A stretch of DNA of 64,000 nt from Streptomyces sp. NBC_01255. GTDB taxonomy: Bacteria; Actinomycetota; Actinomycetes; Streptomycetales; Streptomycetaceae. Location of the stretch: positions 2,728,001-2,792,000 of the forward strand of contig NZ_CP108474.1 in NCBI RefSeq assembly GCF_036226445.1, given 5' to 3'. Below the pieces are notes generated by a model, which saw only the letters and a program-made list of their open reading frames with translations, did not search any database and was not told the origin of the DNA. Both the position numbers and the translations under genes were made by a program. This document shows positions 1-7,758 of the stretch, piece by piece. Position 1 is the stretch's first letter, and every line of letters begins with the position of its first letter.

Positions 1-305
1 AGGCCTCGGGGCAGGACGAGGTGGACCGGGCGCTCGCCACGCTCCGGGCCCCGCACCCCGCCACGCTGCCGAAGGGGCTCAGCGCCCCGACCCTGGAGGC
101 GGTCACCCGTACCCTCAGGGACACCCCGGCCGGGGTCACCGCCGCCGAGGCGGGCACGGCGGTCGGGATCTCGCGGATCACCGCCCGCCGCTACCTGGAG
201 CACCTGGTGACCGAGGGCCGGGCCGTGCGCGCCCCGCAGTACGGTCAGATCGGGCGGCCCGAGCTCCAGTACCGCTGGCTCGACGGCCGGGCCCGGCGTT
301 ACTGA
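1..305 (+). CDS. Response regulator, CitB/DcuR-like, C-terminal part (cut by window edge)
   Basis: The reading frame is open from the first bases of the window, so the gene starts outside it and only about 100 C-terminal residues are visible. They match the output domain of CitB/DcuR/DpiA-type response regulators: a winged HTH with a 'GISRITARRYLEHL' recognition region, ending in 'GRPELQYRW'. Members of this family pair with a DcuS/CitA-type sensor kinase and control uptake or use of di- and tricarboxylates. The receiver domain and the kinase would lie to the left. The gene stops at a TGA, 82 bases before the next gene on the same strand. Confidence 0.75.
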   Translation, partial: ASGQDEVDRALATLRAPHPATLPKGLSAPTLEAVTRTLRDTPAGVTAAEAGTAVGISRITARRYLEHLVTEGRAVRAPQYGQIGRPELQYRWLDGRARRY

Positions 306-387
306 CCGGTTCCGACGTTCCTACGACGTCGCAGGTTGGGGGAACGCACCGTAGCCAGATGTCACCCTCCGCACCTACGGTGACCGG

Positions 388-1059
388 GTGCACCAACCCT
401 CTCCCCCCTTCAATGCCCTGGCCGCGCGCCGTCTGCGCGAAGGCCTCGGCATGGCCCCGGGACACGTCGCGTACGGCCTCCGCGCCCAGTACGGCCTGTT
501 CGTCGACCCCGACACCGTCGTCGCCTGGGAACGCGGCCGCCTCCTCCCGACCGAACAGGAGCTCACCGCCCTCGCGGGCGTCCTCTGGTGCGCCCCGGCC
601 GAGCTCATCGCCGCCGCCACGACCCTGCGCGAGCACCGGATGGCCCGCGGGCTCCCGGCGGAGGAGCTGGCCCGACGGGTCGGTGTGACGGCCCATGCGT
701 ACCAGCGGATGGAGGACGAAGGCCGCTGGCGCGGCACCGAACGCCAGACGGCCACCCTCGCGGAGGTCCTCGGCCTCGGCCCGCGCGCGCTGATCACGGC
801 GACCGGCGGCGACGACAGCCTCGCCGAGCTGCTGCGGGACGCCGCCACCACCCGCTGGCAGGCGTACGTGAAGCCGACCGTGAAGATGGTGCCGCTGCCC
901 AAGCGGGCCGTGGAGTCGGCGCTCCAGCAGCTGCACACGGAGTACCACGGGCGGATGGCGGCGACCAGCAGCTGGGGAGCCTCGGGGGCGACGGGCGACG
1001 AGGGGCGCGCGTACCTGGAGGAGATCACCGGGCACTTCTGGGCGGCGGTGGGCCAGTAG
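388..1059 (+). CDS. XRE-family helix-turn-helix protein
   Basis: A 223-residue cytoplasmic protein with two HTH-like segments. One is around residues 12-60, with the XRE signature of the type 'VDPDTVVAWERGRLLPTEQELTALA'-like spacing between helix 3 and helix 4. The other is around 80-125 ('GLPAEELARRVGVTAHAYQ'). The rest (about 130-223) is a helical region without a recognisable enzyme motif. The GTG start is chosen because a -10-like TACGGT ends 6 bases before it, typical of a leaderless Streptomyces transcript, and no ribosome binding site is present. It probably represses or activates a small regulon; the target is unknown. Confidence 0.75.
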   Translation: MHQPSPPFNALAARRLREGLGMAPGHVAYGLRAQYGLFVDPDTVVAWERGRLLPTEQELTALAGVLWCAPAELIAAATTLREHRMARGLPAEELARRVGVTAHAYQRMEDEGRWRGTERQTATLAEVLGLGPRALITATGGDDSLAELLRDAATTRWQAYVKPTVKMVPLPKRAVESALQQLHTEYHGRMAATSSWGASGATGDEGRAYLEEITGHFWAAVGQ

Positions 1060-1132
1060 CGTCGGGCGGCCCGGCACGGCGGCGGACCGCCGGCGGACCG
1101 CCGGCGGCCGTCGGCCCGGCACGGCAGGGCCG

Positions 1133-1138
1133 TAGATT
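1133..1138 (+). promoter_or_regulatory. -10 box of a leaderless promoter for the tyrosine phosphatase gene
   Basis: TAGATT ends 7 bases before the GTG at 1146 and no ribosome binding site lies between them. This is the usual arrangement of leaderless Streptomyces messages. No convincing -35 is visible. Confidence 0.45.
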
Positions 1139-1145
1139 GGCCTCC

Positions 1146-1886
1146 GTGAGACGACACATACCCTTCGAACGACTCCACAACTTCCGTGACCTGGGCGGCT
1201 ATCGGACCGCCGACGGCGGGACCGTGCGGTGGGAGACCCTCTACCGCTCCGACTCCCTGGCCAAGCTCGCGGGAGCCGGACCCGACGACCTCGCCCGCTT
1301 CCGCGCGCTGCGCGTGGCCACCGTGATCGACCTGCGCTACCCGTGGGAGATCGACGCCAAGGGCCGCCTGCCGGAGACCGAGGAAGCCGCCTGGCACAAC
1401 CTGTCCATCGAGCACCGGCCGTACGACCAGGCGGAGATCGACCCGGACCTCGATCCGTGGCGCTACCTGGCCGACCGGTTCGCCGAGGTCGCCGAGGACG
1501 GTGCGGAGGAGATCCGTACCGCCCTTGAGGTCATCGCCTCGGCCGACGGCCCGCTGGTCTTCCACTGCGCCTCCGGCAAGGACCGCACGGGAATCGTCGC
1601 GGCCCTCGTCCTCGCGCTCGTCGACGTCCCCGACGAGGAGATCCTCGCGGACTTCGCGCTCACGGAACTGGCCACGGAGCGGTTGATCGCCGACTGGCGG
1701 GCCGCGCACCCGGGCCGCGAGCTCCGCTGGCCCGGGTACGGCCGGGCGCCGGCCGAGATCATCCGGCTGTTCCTCGCGGACCTGCGCGAGCGGTACGGCT
1801 CCGTGTACGGGTACGTCACCGGCCCCGTCGGGCTCGACCCGGCGGTGGTCACGGCGCTGAGGACCCGGCTGGTGGACCCCGCCTAG
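1146..1886 (+). CDS. Tyrosine-protein phosphatase (Y_phosphatase3 / Siw14-like family)
   Basis: A 246-residue cytoplasmic protein. The N-terminal 'NFRDLGGY' motif and the P-loop 'HCASGKDRTG' (the CX5R phosphatase signature with catalytic Cys and Arg) define the bacterial tyrosine/dual-specificity phosphatase family that includes MptpB. The C-terminal half is helical. The GTG start is supported by the -10 box 7 bases upstream; the open frame continues upstream but without family similarity. Its last 4 bases overlap the convergent end of the BenE-like gene. The substrate (phosphoprotein or phosphoinositide) cannot be told from sequence. Confidence 0.88.
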   Translation: MRRHIPFERLHNFRDLGGYRTADGGTVRWETLYRSDSLAKLAGAGPDDLARFRALRVATVIDLRYPWEIDAKGRLPETEEAAWHNLSIEHRPYDQAEIDPDLDPWRYLADRFAEVAEDGAEEIRTALEVIASADGPLVFHCASGKDRTGIVAALVLALVDVPDEEILADFALTELATERLIADWRAAHPGRELRWPGYGRAPAEIIRLFLADLRERYGSVYGYVTGPVGLDPAVVTALRTRLVDPA

Positions 1887-3181
1887 GGGCTCCTGGTACT
1901 CGCGGTACTCGCCCCTCCGTCGAGCGCGTCCGGCTTCTCCGCCGGCGTTCCGCGCCGCCTGCGGGCGGTGAGGGCCGCGTGCGTCGCCAGTCCCAGGACC
2001 AGGCCCCAGCACGCGGACCCGATGCCGCCGAGGGTGACGCCGGACGCCGTGGTGAGGAAGGTGACCACCGACGCGTCCCGGCCCTGTTCGTCGGCCATCG
2101 CCTGCGCGAGGCTCGTGGAGAACGTGCCGAGGAGCGCCGTCCCGGCGATGACGGCGACGAGTTCGGAGGGCAGCGCGGCGAAGAGGCCCACGAGGGCGGC
2201 TCCGCAGGCACCGGTCAGCAGGTAGAAGAAGCCGCACGCCAGGCCGGCCACATAGCGGCGTCGCGGGTCCCGGTGGGCCTCTTCGCCCGTGCTGATCGCG
2301 GCCGTGATCGCCGCCAGGTTCACGGCGTGTCCGCCGAGCGGGGCGAGCGCCGTGGAGGCGAGTCCGGTGGCGGTGACGATCAGCCGGTCGTTCGGGCGGT
2401 ACCCGCAGGCGGCCAGCACGCCGAGGCCGGGCGCGTTCTGCGAGGCCATCGTGACCACGGCCAGCGGGAGGGCGATCCCCACGAGCGCCGAACCGCTGAA
2501 CTCCGGTGCCGTGAACACGGGCAGGGTCCAGCTGATGTCGACGGACGAGGCGTGGATGCCCGGCACGACGGCGGTGGCGAGCACGGCCGCGAGAAGCGCC
2601 CAGGCCACCGCGTATCTCGGGGACCTCTGCTTGACGGCCAGGAAGGTGGCGAGGGACGCGAAGACCGGGAGAGGGGCGCCGTCCAGGGCCGAGAACAAAC
2701 CGGCCCCGAAGGAGAACAGGATCCCAGCGAGCATGCCCGCCGTGATCCCGGGCGGTACGCGCCGCATGGCCCACCCGAAGACGCCGGTCACACCGACCAG
2801 GGCCATGAGGAGGCCGCTGACCAGGAAGGCGCCGACGGCCTCGGGGTAGGAGTAGTCCCCGAGGCTGCCGACGAGGACCGCGGCGCCCGGTGTCGAGAAC
2901 GCGGTGATCACCGGCATGCGGGTCCACCAGCTCAGCACGGCGCAGGTCAGGCCGCTGCCCACGCACGCCGCCCACACCCAGGACGCGGTCTGCGCGTCGC
3001 TGAGGTGACCGGCGGCCGCTGCCGCCAGGACGACGAGCAGGGGGCCGGAGCACGAGACCACGACGGTGATGAGCCCCGCGAGGACGGCGGAGAGCGAGGC
3101 GTCCCGGAGGATTCCCCGGTGTCCTGCCGCCCCGGCCTCCTCCTCGGTGTCGCCCCCGGCGCTCTGCTCGGCCGTGGTCAT
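1883..3181 (-). CDS. benE: BenE-family benzoate/H+ symporter-like permease
   Basis: 432 residues, with a hydrophilic first 30 residues and then about 11-12 hydrophobic segments, the size and layout of BenE (benzoate:H+ symporter, NCS2-like fold). Family-like stretches include 'ITAGMLAGILFSFG', 'TMASQNAPGLGVLAACGY' and 'GGHAVNLAAITAAI'. It is the last gene of a minus-strand run with the aminotransferase, 59 bases downstream of it, so it may be co-transcribed and move the pathway's substrate or product. BenE homologues are named by similarity only; an aromatic or other carboxylate is a reasonable guess, not shown. It ends convergently, 4 bases inside the phosphatase gene. Confidence 0.85.
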   Translation of the reverse strand: MTTAEQSAGGDTEEEAGAAGHRGILRDASLSAVLAGLITVVVSCSGPLLVVLAAAAAGHLSDAQTASWVWAACVGSGLTCAVLSWWTRMPVITAFSTPGAAVLVGSLGDYSYPEAVGAFLVSGLLMALVGVTGVFGWAMRRVPPGITAGMLAGILFSFGAGLFSALDGAPLPVFASLATFLAVKQRSPRYAVAWALLAAVLATAVVPGIHASSVDISWTLPVFTAPEFSGSALVGIALPLAVVTMASQNAPGLGVLAACGYRPNDRLIVTATGLASTALAPLGGHAVNLAAITAAISTGEEAHRDPRRRYVAGLACGFFYLLTGACGAALVGLFAALPSELVAVIAGTALLGTFSTSLAQAMADEQGRDASVVTFLTTASGVTLGGIGSACWGLVLGLATHAALTARRRRGTPAEKPDALDGGASTASTRSP

Positions 3182-3240
3182 CGTGCCCTTTCCCCGCCTC
3201 GTACTTCTCGCCGCGCCCCTCGCACCTCTCGTCGGCCCCG

Positions 3241-4365
3241 CTACTCCGCGCGTTGCGCCACGGCGGCGAGCCGCTCGATGCCCTCGGTGAACTCCTCGGC
3301 GCCGAGCGACATGAACGGGAGCCGGAGGAACACGGTGCCGGCGGGGGGCGCCGACTCGGCGGGGTAGAAGGCCGAGCCTCGCGTGAGGGCGAGGCCCTCA
3401 CCGGCCGCCGCGGCGAGAAACTTCTCCTCCGTGGTCCGGACCGGAAGGTGCACGCTGAGGTAGTAGCCGCCCTCGGGCACGCACAGCGCGACGTCGCCGA
3501 GGGCCTTCCGCACCGCTTCGACGGCGGTGTCGTGGCGCGGCCGCAGCAGCTTCCGGACGTCCTCGATGTTCTGGCGCACCAGGCCGCTCGCGAAGGCCCG
3601 CGCGGCCACCGTCTGGAGCAGGGGGGCCGGTGACAGGTACGTGCTCTCGGCGAGCGCCGCCAGGGCCCTCGGGACGCCGGGCGGGGCGATGACGTAGCCG
3701 ACCCGCAGTCCGGGGCTCAGCATCTTGCTGAGCGAGCCCATGGTCAGCACGCGGGCGCCGGGGACGGATTCCGCGAGTTCGCTGAGGAGCGTGGGGGCGT
3801 CGCCGTCGAAGCGGAGTTCCCGGTACGGGATGTCCTCCAGGATGGTGAACCCGAACTCGGCGGAGAGCCCCACGAGTTCGCGCCGCTTCTCCTCGCTCGT
3901 GGTCACACCGCTGGGGTTCTGGAAGTCGGGGATCACATAGACGAACGCGGGCACCTCCGTGCGCAGTCGGTCCCGCAGGATGTCCAGGTCGAGTCCGTCG
4001 TGCCGCAGCGGCACCCCGGACACCTGGCCTCCGTGCCGCTCGAATATCTGCACCGCGCGGTCGTACGTCGGCGCTTCGGCCAGCACCGACTTGTTCGGGG
4101 CGTCCTTGAGGAGGTGGGCCGCGAGCAGGTCGAGGGCTTGGAGGGAGCCGTTGGTGACGAAGATCCGGTCGGGGTCGACGGAGTGGAACGCGCCGAGCTC
4201 GTCGCGGAGTTCACGATCGCCGATGTGATGGCCGATGGGCGCGTACTGGAAGACCCGGTCGGATTCCGAGCTGAGGATCTCCCGGGTCAGCTCGGCGATG
4301 GCGGCGGAGGGGATCGCTTCGAGCGGAGGGATGCCGCGCGAGAAGTGGACGGTCTGGACGGTCAC
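3241..4365 (-). CDS. PLP-dependent aminotransferase, class I/II (LysN/MocR-like catalytic domain without HTH)
   Basis: A 374-residue fold-type I aminotransferase. Visible active-site residues are N150 in 'QNPSG', D178 and Y181 in 'EDIPY', the Schiff-base lysine K214 in 'SLSKMLSPGLRVGY' and R221. It resembles 2-aminoadipate transaminase and the catalytic domain of MocR regulators but has no N-terminal DNA-binding domain, so it is an enzyme. The GTG start follows AAGGAGAA at good spacing. It lies 33 bases after the alpha-hydroxy-acid oxidase gene. The pair could convert an alpha-hydroxy acid via an alpha-keto acid to an amino acid, as the Hmo/HpgT pair does in hydroxyphenylglycine synthesis. 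The specific substrate is unknown. Confidence 0.87.
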   Translation of the reverse strand: MTVQTVHFSRGIPPLEAIPSAAIAELTREILSSESDRVFQYAPIGHHIGDRELRDELGAFHSVDPDRIFVTNGSLQALDLLAAHLLKDAPNKSVLAEAPTYDRAVQIFERHGGQVSGVPLRHDGLDLDILRDRLRTEVPAFVYVIPDFQNPSGVTTSEEKRRELVGLSAEFGFTILEDIPYRELRFDGDAPTLLSELAESVPGARVLTMGSLSKMLSPGLRVGYVIAPPGVPRALAALAESTYLSPAPLLQTVAARAFASGLVRQNIEDVRKLLRPRHDTAVEAVRKALGDVALCVPEGGYYLSVHLPVRTTEEKFLAAAAGEGLALTRGSAFYPAESAPPAGTVFLRLPFMSLGAEEFTEGIERLAAVAQRAE

Positions 4366-4398
4366 AGATGGTTCTCCTTGCGTGGGGGGGGTGGATGC

Positions 4399-5472
4399 TC
4401 AGCGGGCGTTGACCGCGAAGTCGGCGCCCAGATCGGCGATGGAGTCCGAGCCGACCTGGAGCAGCGTGTCCTCGATCTCGCTCTTGAGGAGATCGAGAAC
4501 CGCTTCGACGCCCTGCTGGCCGGCGAGGCCGAGACCCCACAGGTAGGGGCGGCCGATGCACACCGCGTCCGCGCCGAGCGCGAGGGCCTTGACGACGTGG
4601 ACCCCGGAGCGGATGCCCCCGTCCATGAGGACCACGGCGCGGCCGGAGACCGCTGCCGCCACCTGCTCCAGGGCGACCAGGCTGGGCATCGCGCCGTCGA
4701 GCTGACGGCCGCCGTGGTTGGAGACGATGACGCCGTCCACGCCGAGGCCGACGCACCGTTCGGCGTCCTCGGCCCGCAGGATGCCCTTGACCACGAGCGG
4801 GAGGCGCGTGAGGGTCCGGATCCATGCGAGGTCGTCCCAGGTCAGCGGGTACCGCTCGATGCGGGCGCCGTCCGGGATCTCACCGGTGAGCACGCCCAGC
4901 GCGCGCAGGTTGCCGAAGTCGACGTGGGCGGGGGTGCGGAAGCCCGCTCGCTTGGTGCTGATGCGGCGGGCCGCGTAGCTGGCGTCGACCGTGACCACGA
5001 GCGCGGTCGCGCCGGCCTCCTCCGCCAGGGCGATCGTCGCGGCGATGTCGTCCCGGGAGCGGTAGGCGTAGAGCTGGAACCAGGAGCCGTTCTTGACGGA
5101 GCCGGCGATCTCGGGGAACGCGTGGTGGCTGTCGGTGCTGACGATCGCGACGGTGCCCGCGGACTCGGCCGCTCGGGCGGTGGCGATCTCGGCGTCGTCG
5201 TGGAGGAGCCGCTGGGGGCTGGTCGGGGCGAGCAGGACCGGCAGCGCGAGCTGCTGCCCGAACACGGTCACCGTGGTGTCGGGCTGTACACCCGTCCCGC
5301 CGAGGGCCCGCGGGCGCAGCCAGACCTGGTCGAAGGCCTCGGTGTTGCCACGGACCGTGAGCTGGGTGTCGGCGCCGCCCGCCACGTACGCCCAGGAAGC
5401 GGCGTCGAGTACGGATTCGGCGGCGTGCTCGAAGTCGGTCAGCGTCAGCAGCCCGGATAATTCCCTTGCCAT
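4399..5472 (-). CDS. FMN-dependent alpha-hydroxy-acid oxidase (lactate/hydroxymandelate oxidase family)
   Basis: A 357-residue TIM-barrel flavoenzyme. Landmarks are 'APTSPQRLL' (FMN binding), 'FQLYAYRS', K229 in 'LVVKGIL', the catalytic base H253 and R256 in 'SNHGGRQLDG', and 'DGGIRSG' for the FMN phosphate. The family oxidises L-alpha-hydroxy acids to alpha-keto acids with O2 or another acceptor; members include lactate oxidase, glycolate oxidase and p-hydroxymandelate oxidase Hmo. The ATG start is preceded by GAGGAATC. Codon 5 is TTA (5458-5460), so translation should depend on the bldA tRNA. It sits between the TauE/SafE permease and the aminotransferase, 32-33 bases from each. Confidence 0.88.
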   Translation of the reverse strand: MARELSGLLTLTDFEHAAESVLDAASWAYVAGGADTQLTVRGNTEAFDQVWLRPRALGGTGVQPDTTVTVFGQQLALPVLLAPTSPQRLLHDDAEIATARAAESAGTVAIVSTDSHHAFPEIAGSVKNGSWFQLYAYRSRDDIAATIALAEEAGATALVVTVDASYAARRISTKRAGFRTPAHVDFGNLRALGVLTGEIPDGARIERYPLTWDDLAWIRTLTRLPLVVKGILRAEDAERCVGLGVDGVIVSNHGGRQLDGAMPSLVALEQVAAAVSGRAVVLMDGGIRSGVHVVKALALGADAVCIGRPYLWGLGLAGQQGVEAVLDLLKSEIEDTLLQVGSDSIADLGADFAVNAR

Positions 5473-5504
5473 GATTCCTCTTCCGTCTTCGAAGGTGTTT
5501 CTCT

Positions 5505-6272
5505 TTATGCGAACTGGTCGAATCCCATCTTGATCACCATTCCGGTGACCACGACGACCAGCACGATCCGGACGAATCCGGATCCTCTCTTCATTGCGGT
5601 GCGCGATCCGATCATCGCGCCGGTGATGTTTCCCAGGGCCATTCCCAGTCCGAGGGCCCACAGGACGTTTCCCTGCCAGGCGAAGACCGCGAGGGCGCCC
5701 AGATTGGAGGACGCGTTGATGACCTTCGCCATGGCCGCGCTCTCCAGGAACTGCGTCGCGAGGAGCGTGGTGAACGAGATGATGAGGAAGGTGCCCACGC
5801 CGGGCCCGAAGACTCCGTCGTAGAAACCGATTCCGACGCCCGCGAGGAGAATCGCCACGAGGCGACGGCGAGGGGTGACGACGATATTCCGCTGCTGCAC
5901 CCCGAAACCGGGCCTGAAGGCCACGAAGAGCGCCACCGTGATGAGCAGGCCCATGATGACGGGCCGGAAATAGCTCGCGGGAACACTCGACGCGGACAGG
6001 GCGCCGACGGCGCCGAAGGGGACCGCGAGCCCGGCGGCCGGCAACAGCACCGAGCGGTCCAGCTTCGTGCGCCGCTGGTACATGTACGCGGCGGTCGCGG
6101 TGCCCATGACCGCCGCGATCTTGTTCGTGCCCAGCGCCACCGCAGGCGAATACTGGGGGAAGGACAACAGGAGTACCGGGATGAGCAGTACCCCGCCACC
6201 GCCGACGACAGCATCCACCCAGCCGGCTGCCGTCGCGGCGACGAGCAGGCCGAGCACCTCGTACAGTTCCAC
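5505..6272 (-). CDS. TauE/SafE-family membrane permease
   Basis: 255 residues, almost wholly hydrophobic, with about 7-8 transmembrane helices. The opening segment 'AGWVDAVVGGGGVLLIPVLL' resembles the first TauE/SafE repeat, and 'LGTNKIAAVMGT' and 'GIGFYDGVFGPGVGTFL' mark the two halves of the internally duplicated fold. The family exports or imports small organic anions such as sulfite, sulfoacetate or other carboxylates/sulfonates. The start is a GTG preceded by GAGGAAGA. As the second gene of the putative operon, 68 bases after the dioxygenase, it probably exports or imports a pathway intermediate. The substrate is unknown. Confidence 0.85.
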   Translation of the reverse strand: MELYEVLGLLVAATAAGWVDAVVGGGGVLLIPVLLLSFPQYSPAVALGTNKIAAVMGTATAAYMYQRRTKLDRSVLLPAAGLAVPFGAVGALSASSVPASYFRPVIMGLLITVALFVAFRPGFGVQQRNIVVTPRRRLVAILLAGVGIGFYDGVFGPGVGTFLIISFTTLLATQFLESAAMAKVINASSNLGALAVFAWQGNVLWALGLGMALGNITGAMIGSRTAMKRGSGFVRIVLVVVVTGMVIKMGFDQFA

Positions 6273-6340
6273 TCTTCCTCATTCACGTGGGACGGCCCCG
6301 GTTCCCGGGACCACAGGCCTGCCGGCCGGTACCCGCCGGG

Positions 6341-7330
6341 TCAGACGACCCCGCGGATCTCCGTCATCGCGGGCAGCACTCGCGGGTGTCGCATCATGCG
6401 CTGGGCCCACAAGGGGGTGCTGCGCAGGGAGTAGAACCGGCGCAGCCAGCGGTCGCGCCCGTCGTAGCGGGGCGTGAAGGCGGTACGGCCGTGCACCACG
6501 ACGTGGTTGTCCAGGACGACGAGATCGCCCGGCTCGAGCACCAGGTCGCGGCCGACCTCCTCCAGCGCCGCGGCGAGCGCCGACAGCGCATCCCGCGCCT
6601 CCGGCCGGTCGCTCTGGGTGTTGTGCGAGTTGAAGCGCATGAACGGCCGGTCCGCCGGGCCGAAGATCACCGGGTGGGGGCCCGCAGTGGGGCGGGGCCC
6701 CGCGATGTCCCGTGTGAACGAGGTCGGGTACAGGCTGTGGAACTGCGGCTTCCGCAGCTCCTCCACCTGGCCGTCCGTCAGCAGGGGCAGCGCGTTCCGG
6801 ACGGACGAGACGCGCGTCGCGGCGACCTGCTCGTGGTCCTGCCGCAGGCAGAGCAGGCCCAGGTAGTCCGGGCGGAGCGGGTGGTGCACGTTCTCCGTGT
6901 GCCAATCGAAGGCGACCGACCCGCTGTTCTCGATCCGGCCCTCCTCGCCGCGCACGGGATGCACGTCGTGGAAGAGCGCCCCCGACTTCTCGTCCTGATA
7001 GCCGGTCAGCGAACCCAGGAGGTCCGCGACGAGCATGAGGGTTCCGTTGGTCGCGTGCTCGTCGAGGATGTGGGGGTCATGGGACTGCGGCGTGTTCGGC
7101 AACTCCCCGATGGGGACTCCCCGAAGCAGGAAGTATCCATGGGATTCCACGTCCGCACCGAAGTCGAGAAACGTTCTGCGCATCCCGTCGGGAAGATCAA
7201 GGAGGAGGCCGGACAGAACGATGGGTATCGAGTCCGACAATCGTGCGGCGACTCCCGACAACTCGCCGACTTTCACTGCCTCCGACTCGCTTAACCGGTA
7301 TTCATTGAGATCCTGGGCAATTATTCCCAT
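6341..7330 (-). CDS. Fe(II)/2-oxoglutarate dioxygenase, clavaminate-synthase-like (TauD superfamily)
   Basis: A 329-residue non-heme iron oxygenase. The facial triad is visible as H144-x-E146 ('FDWHTENVHH') and H280 ('HGRTAF'), with R294/R297 placed to bind 2-oxoglutarate. As I recall it, clavaminate synthase uses H144/E146/H279, nearly the same numbering, so the protein belongs to the CAS/VioC/AsnO-type group. That group mostly hydroxylates free amino acids at the beta or gamma carbon. ATG 7330 is chosen over the longer frame because GAGGAATT lies just before it and residues upstream of it look non-coding. Codon 13 is TTA (7292-7294). It is the first gene of the minus-strand run and probably carries out the committed hydroxylation. 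Confidence 0.87.
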   Translation of the reverse strand: MGIIAQDLNEYRLSESEAVKVGELSGVAARLSDSIPIVLSGLLLDLPDGMRRTFLDFGADVESHGYFLLRGVPIGELPNTPQSHDPHILDEHATNGTLMLVADLLGSLTGYQDEKSGALFHDVHPVRGEEGRIENSGSVAFDWHTENVHHPLRPDYLGLLCLRQDHEQVAATRVSSVRNALPLLTDGQVEELRKPQFHSLYPTSFTRDIAGPRPTAGPHPVIFGPADRPFMRFNSHNTQSDRPEARDALSALAAALEEVGRDLVLEPGDLVVLDNHVVVHGRTAFTPRYDGRDRWLRRFYSLRSTPLWAQRMMRHPRVLPAMTEIRGVV

Positions 7331-7758
7331 AATTCCTCGCCGATTTAACCTGCGGGTTTTGGCATTACGGCGAAAAACGTATCCCGCTGACGATCTTTCC
7401 GTCAACAATCGATTTCGGACAGCGACTCCCCCGGTTAACAGGTCCGACATTCAGGGAGATGCATCGGGAATCTCGCTTGAGTGGAGAAATCACCACAATC
7501 CATACCGCCCGGTAAGGGGCGTGAGCGAGGTTGATCCTGCCGATCCACGCACGTGAGCTGCCTCTATGGCGCCAGGTGTCCGGAAGGTGAACGTCCGGAT
7601 TGTCCTGCTACGGGTCTGTGAGGTGCACGCGCCGGCACTCGCGTGAGCCCCTCGATGGTCATTTCGCGCCACCGAACCAGGGGGGATCAGGGTGTTTTAG
7701 GGGTTGTGACGACGGCCACAGGGCGACATCGCCCGACCACACCTTCGGCCGGAAACCT
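7331..7758. other. Non-coding leader and promoter region upstream of the dioxygenase operon
   Basis: 428 bases separate the dioxygenase start from the 3' end of the HTH membrane protein gene, which is transcribed toward it on the same (minus) strand. The half next to the dioxygenase is clearly richer in A+T than its surroundings. A candidate promoter is given separately. No credible gene was found on either strand. Confidence 0.6.
7376..7405 (-). promoter_or_regulatory. Candidate promoter of the dioxygenase operon
   Basis: On the minus strand TTGACG (7400-7405) is followed after 18 bases by TACGTT (7376-7381), a fair match to a vegetative -35/-10 pair. It would start transcription about 40 bases before the dioxygenase ATG. 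This is read from sequence only. Confidence 0.4.

Noticed and set aside
375-3401. 1008-residue open frame on the minus strand
   Set aside because: It lies opposite the XRE, phosphatase and BenE genes, is Arg/Pro/Gly-rich and has no family pattern; such frames are normal antisense artefacts of high-GC DNA.
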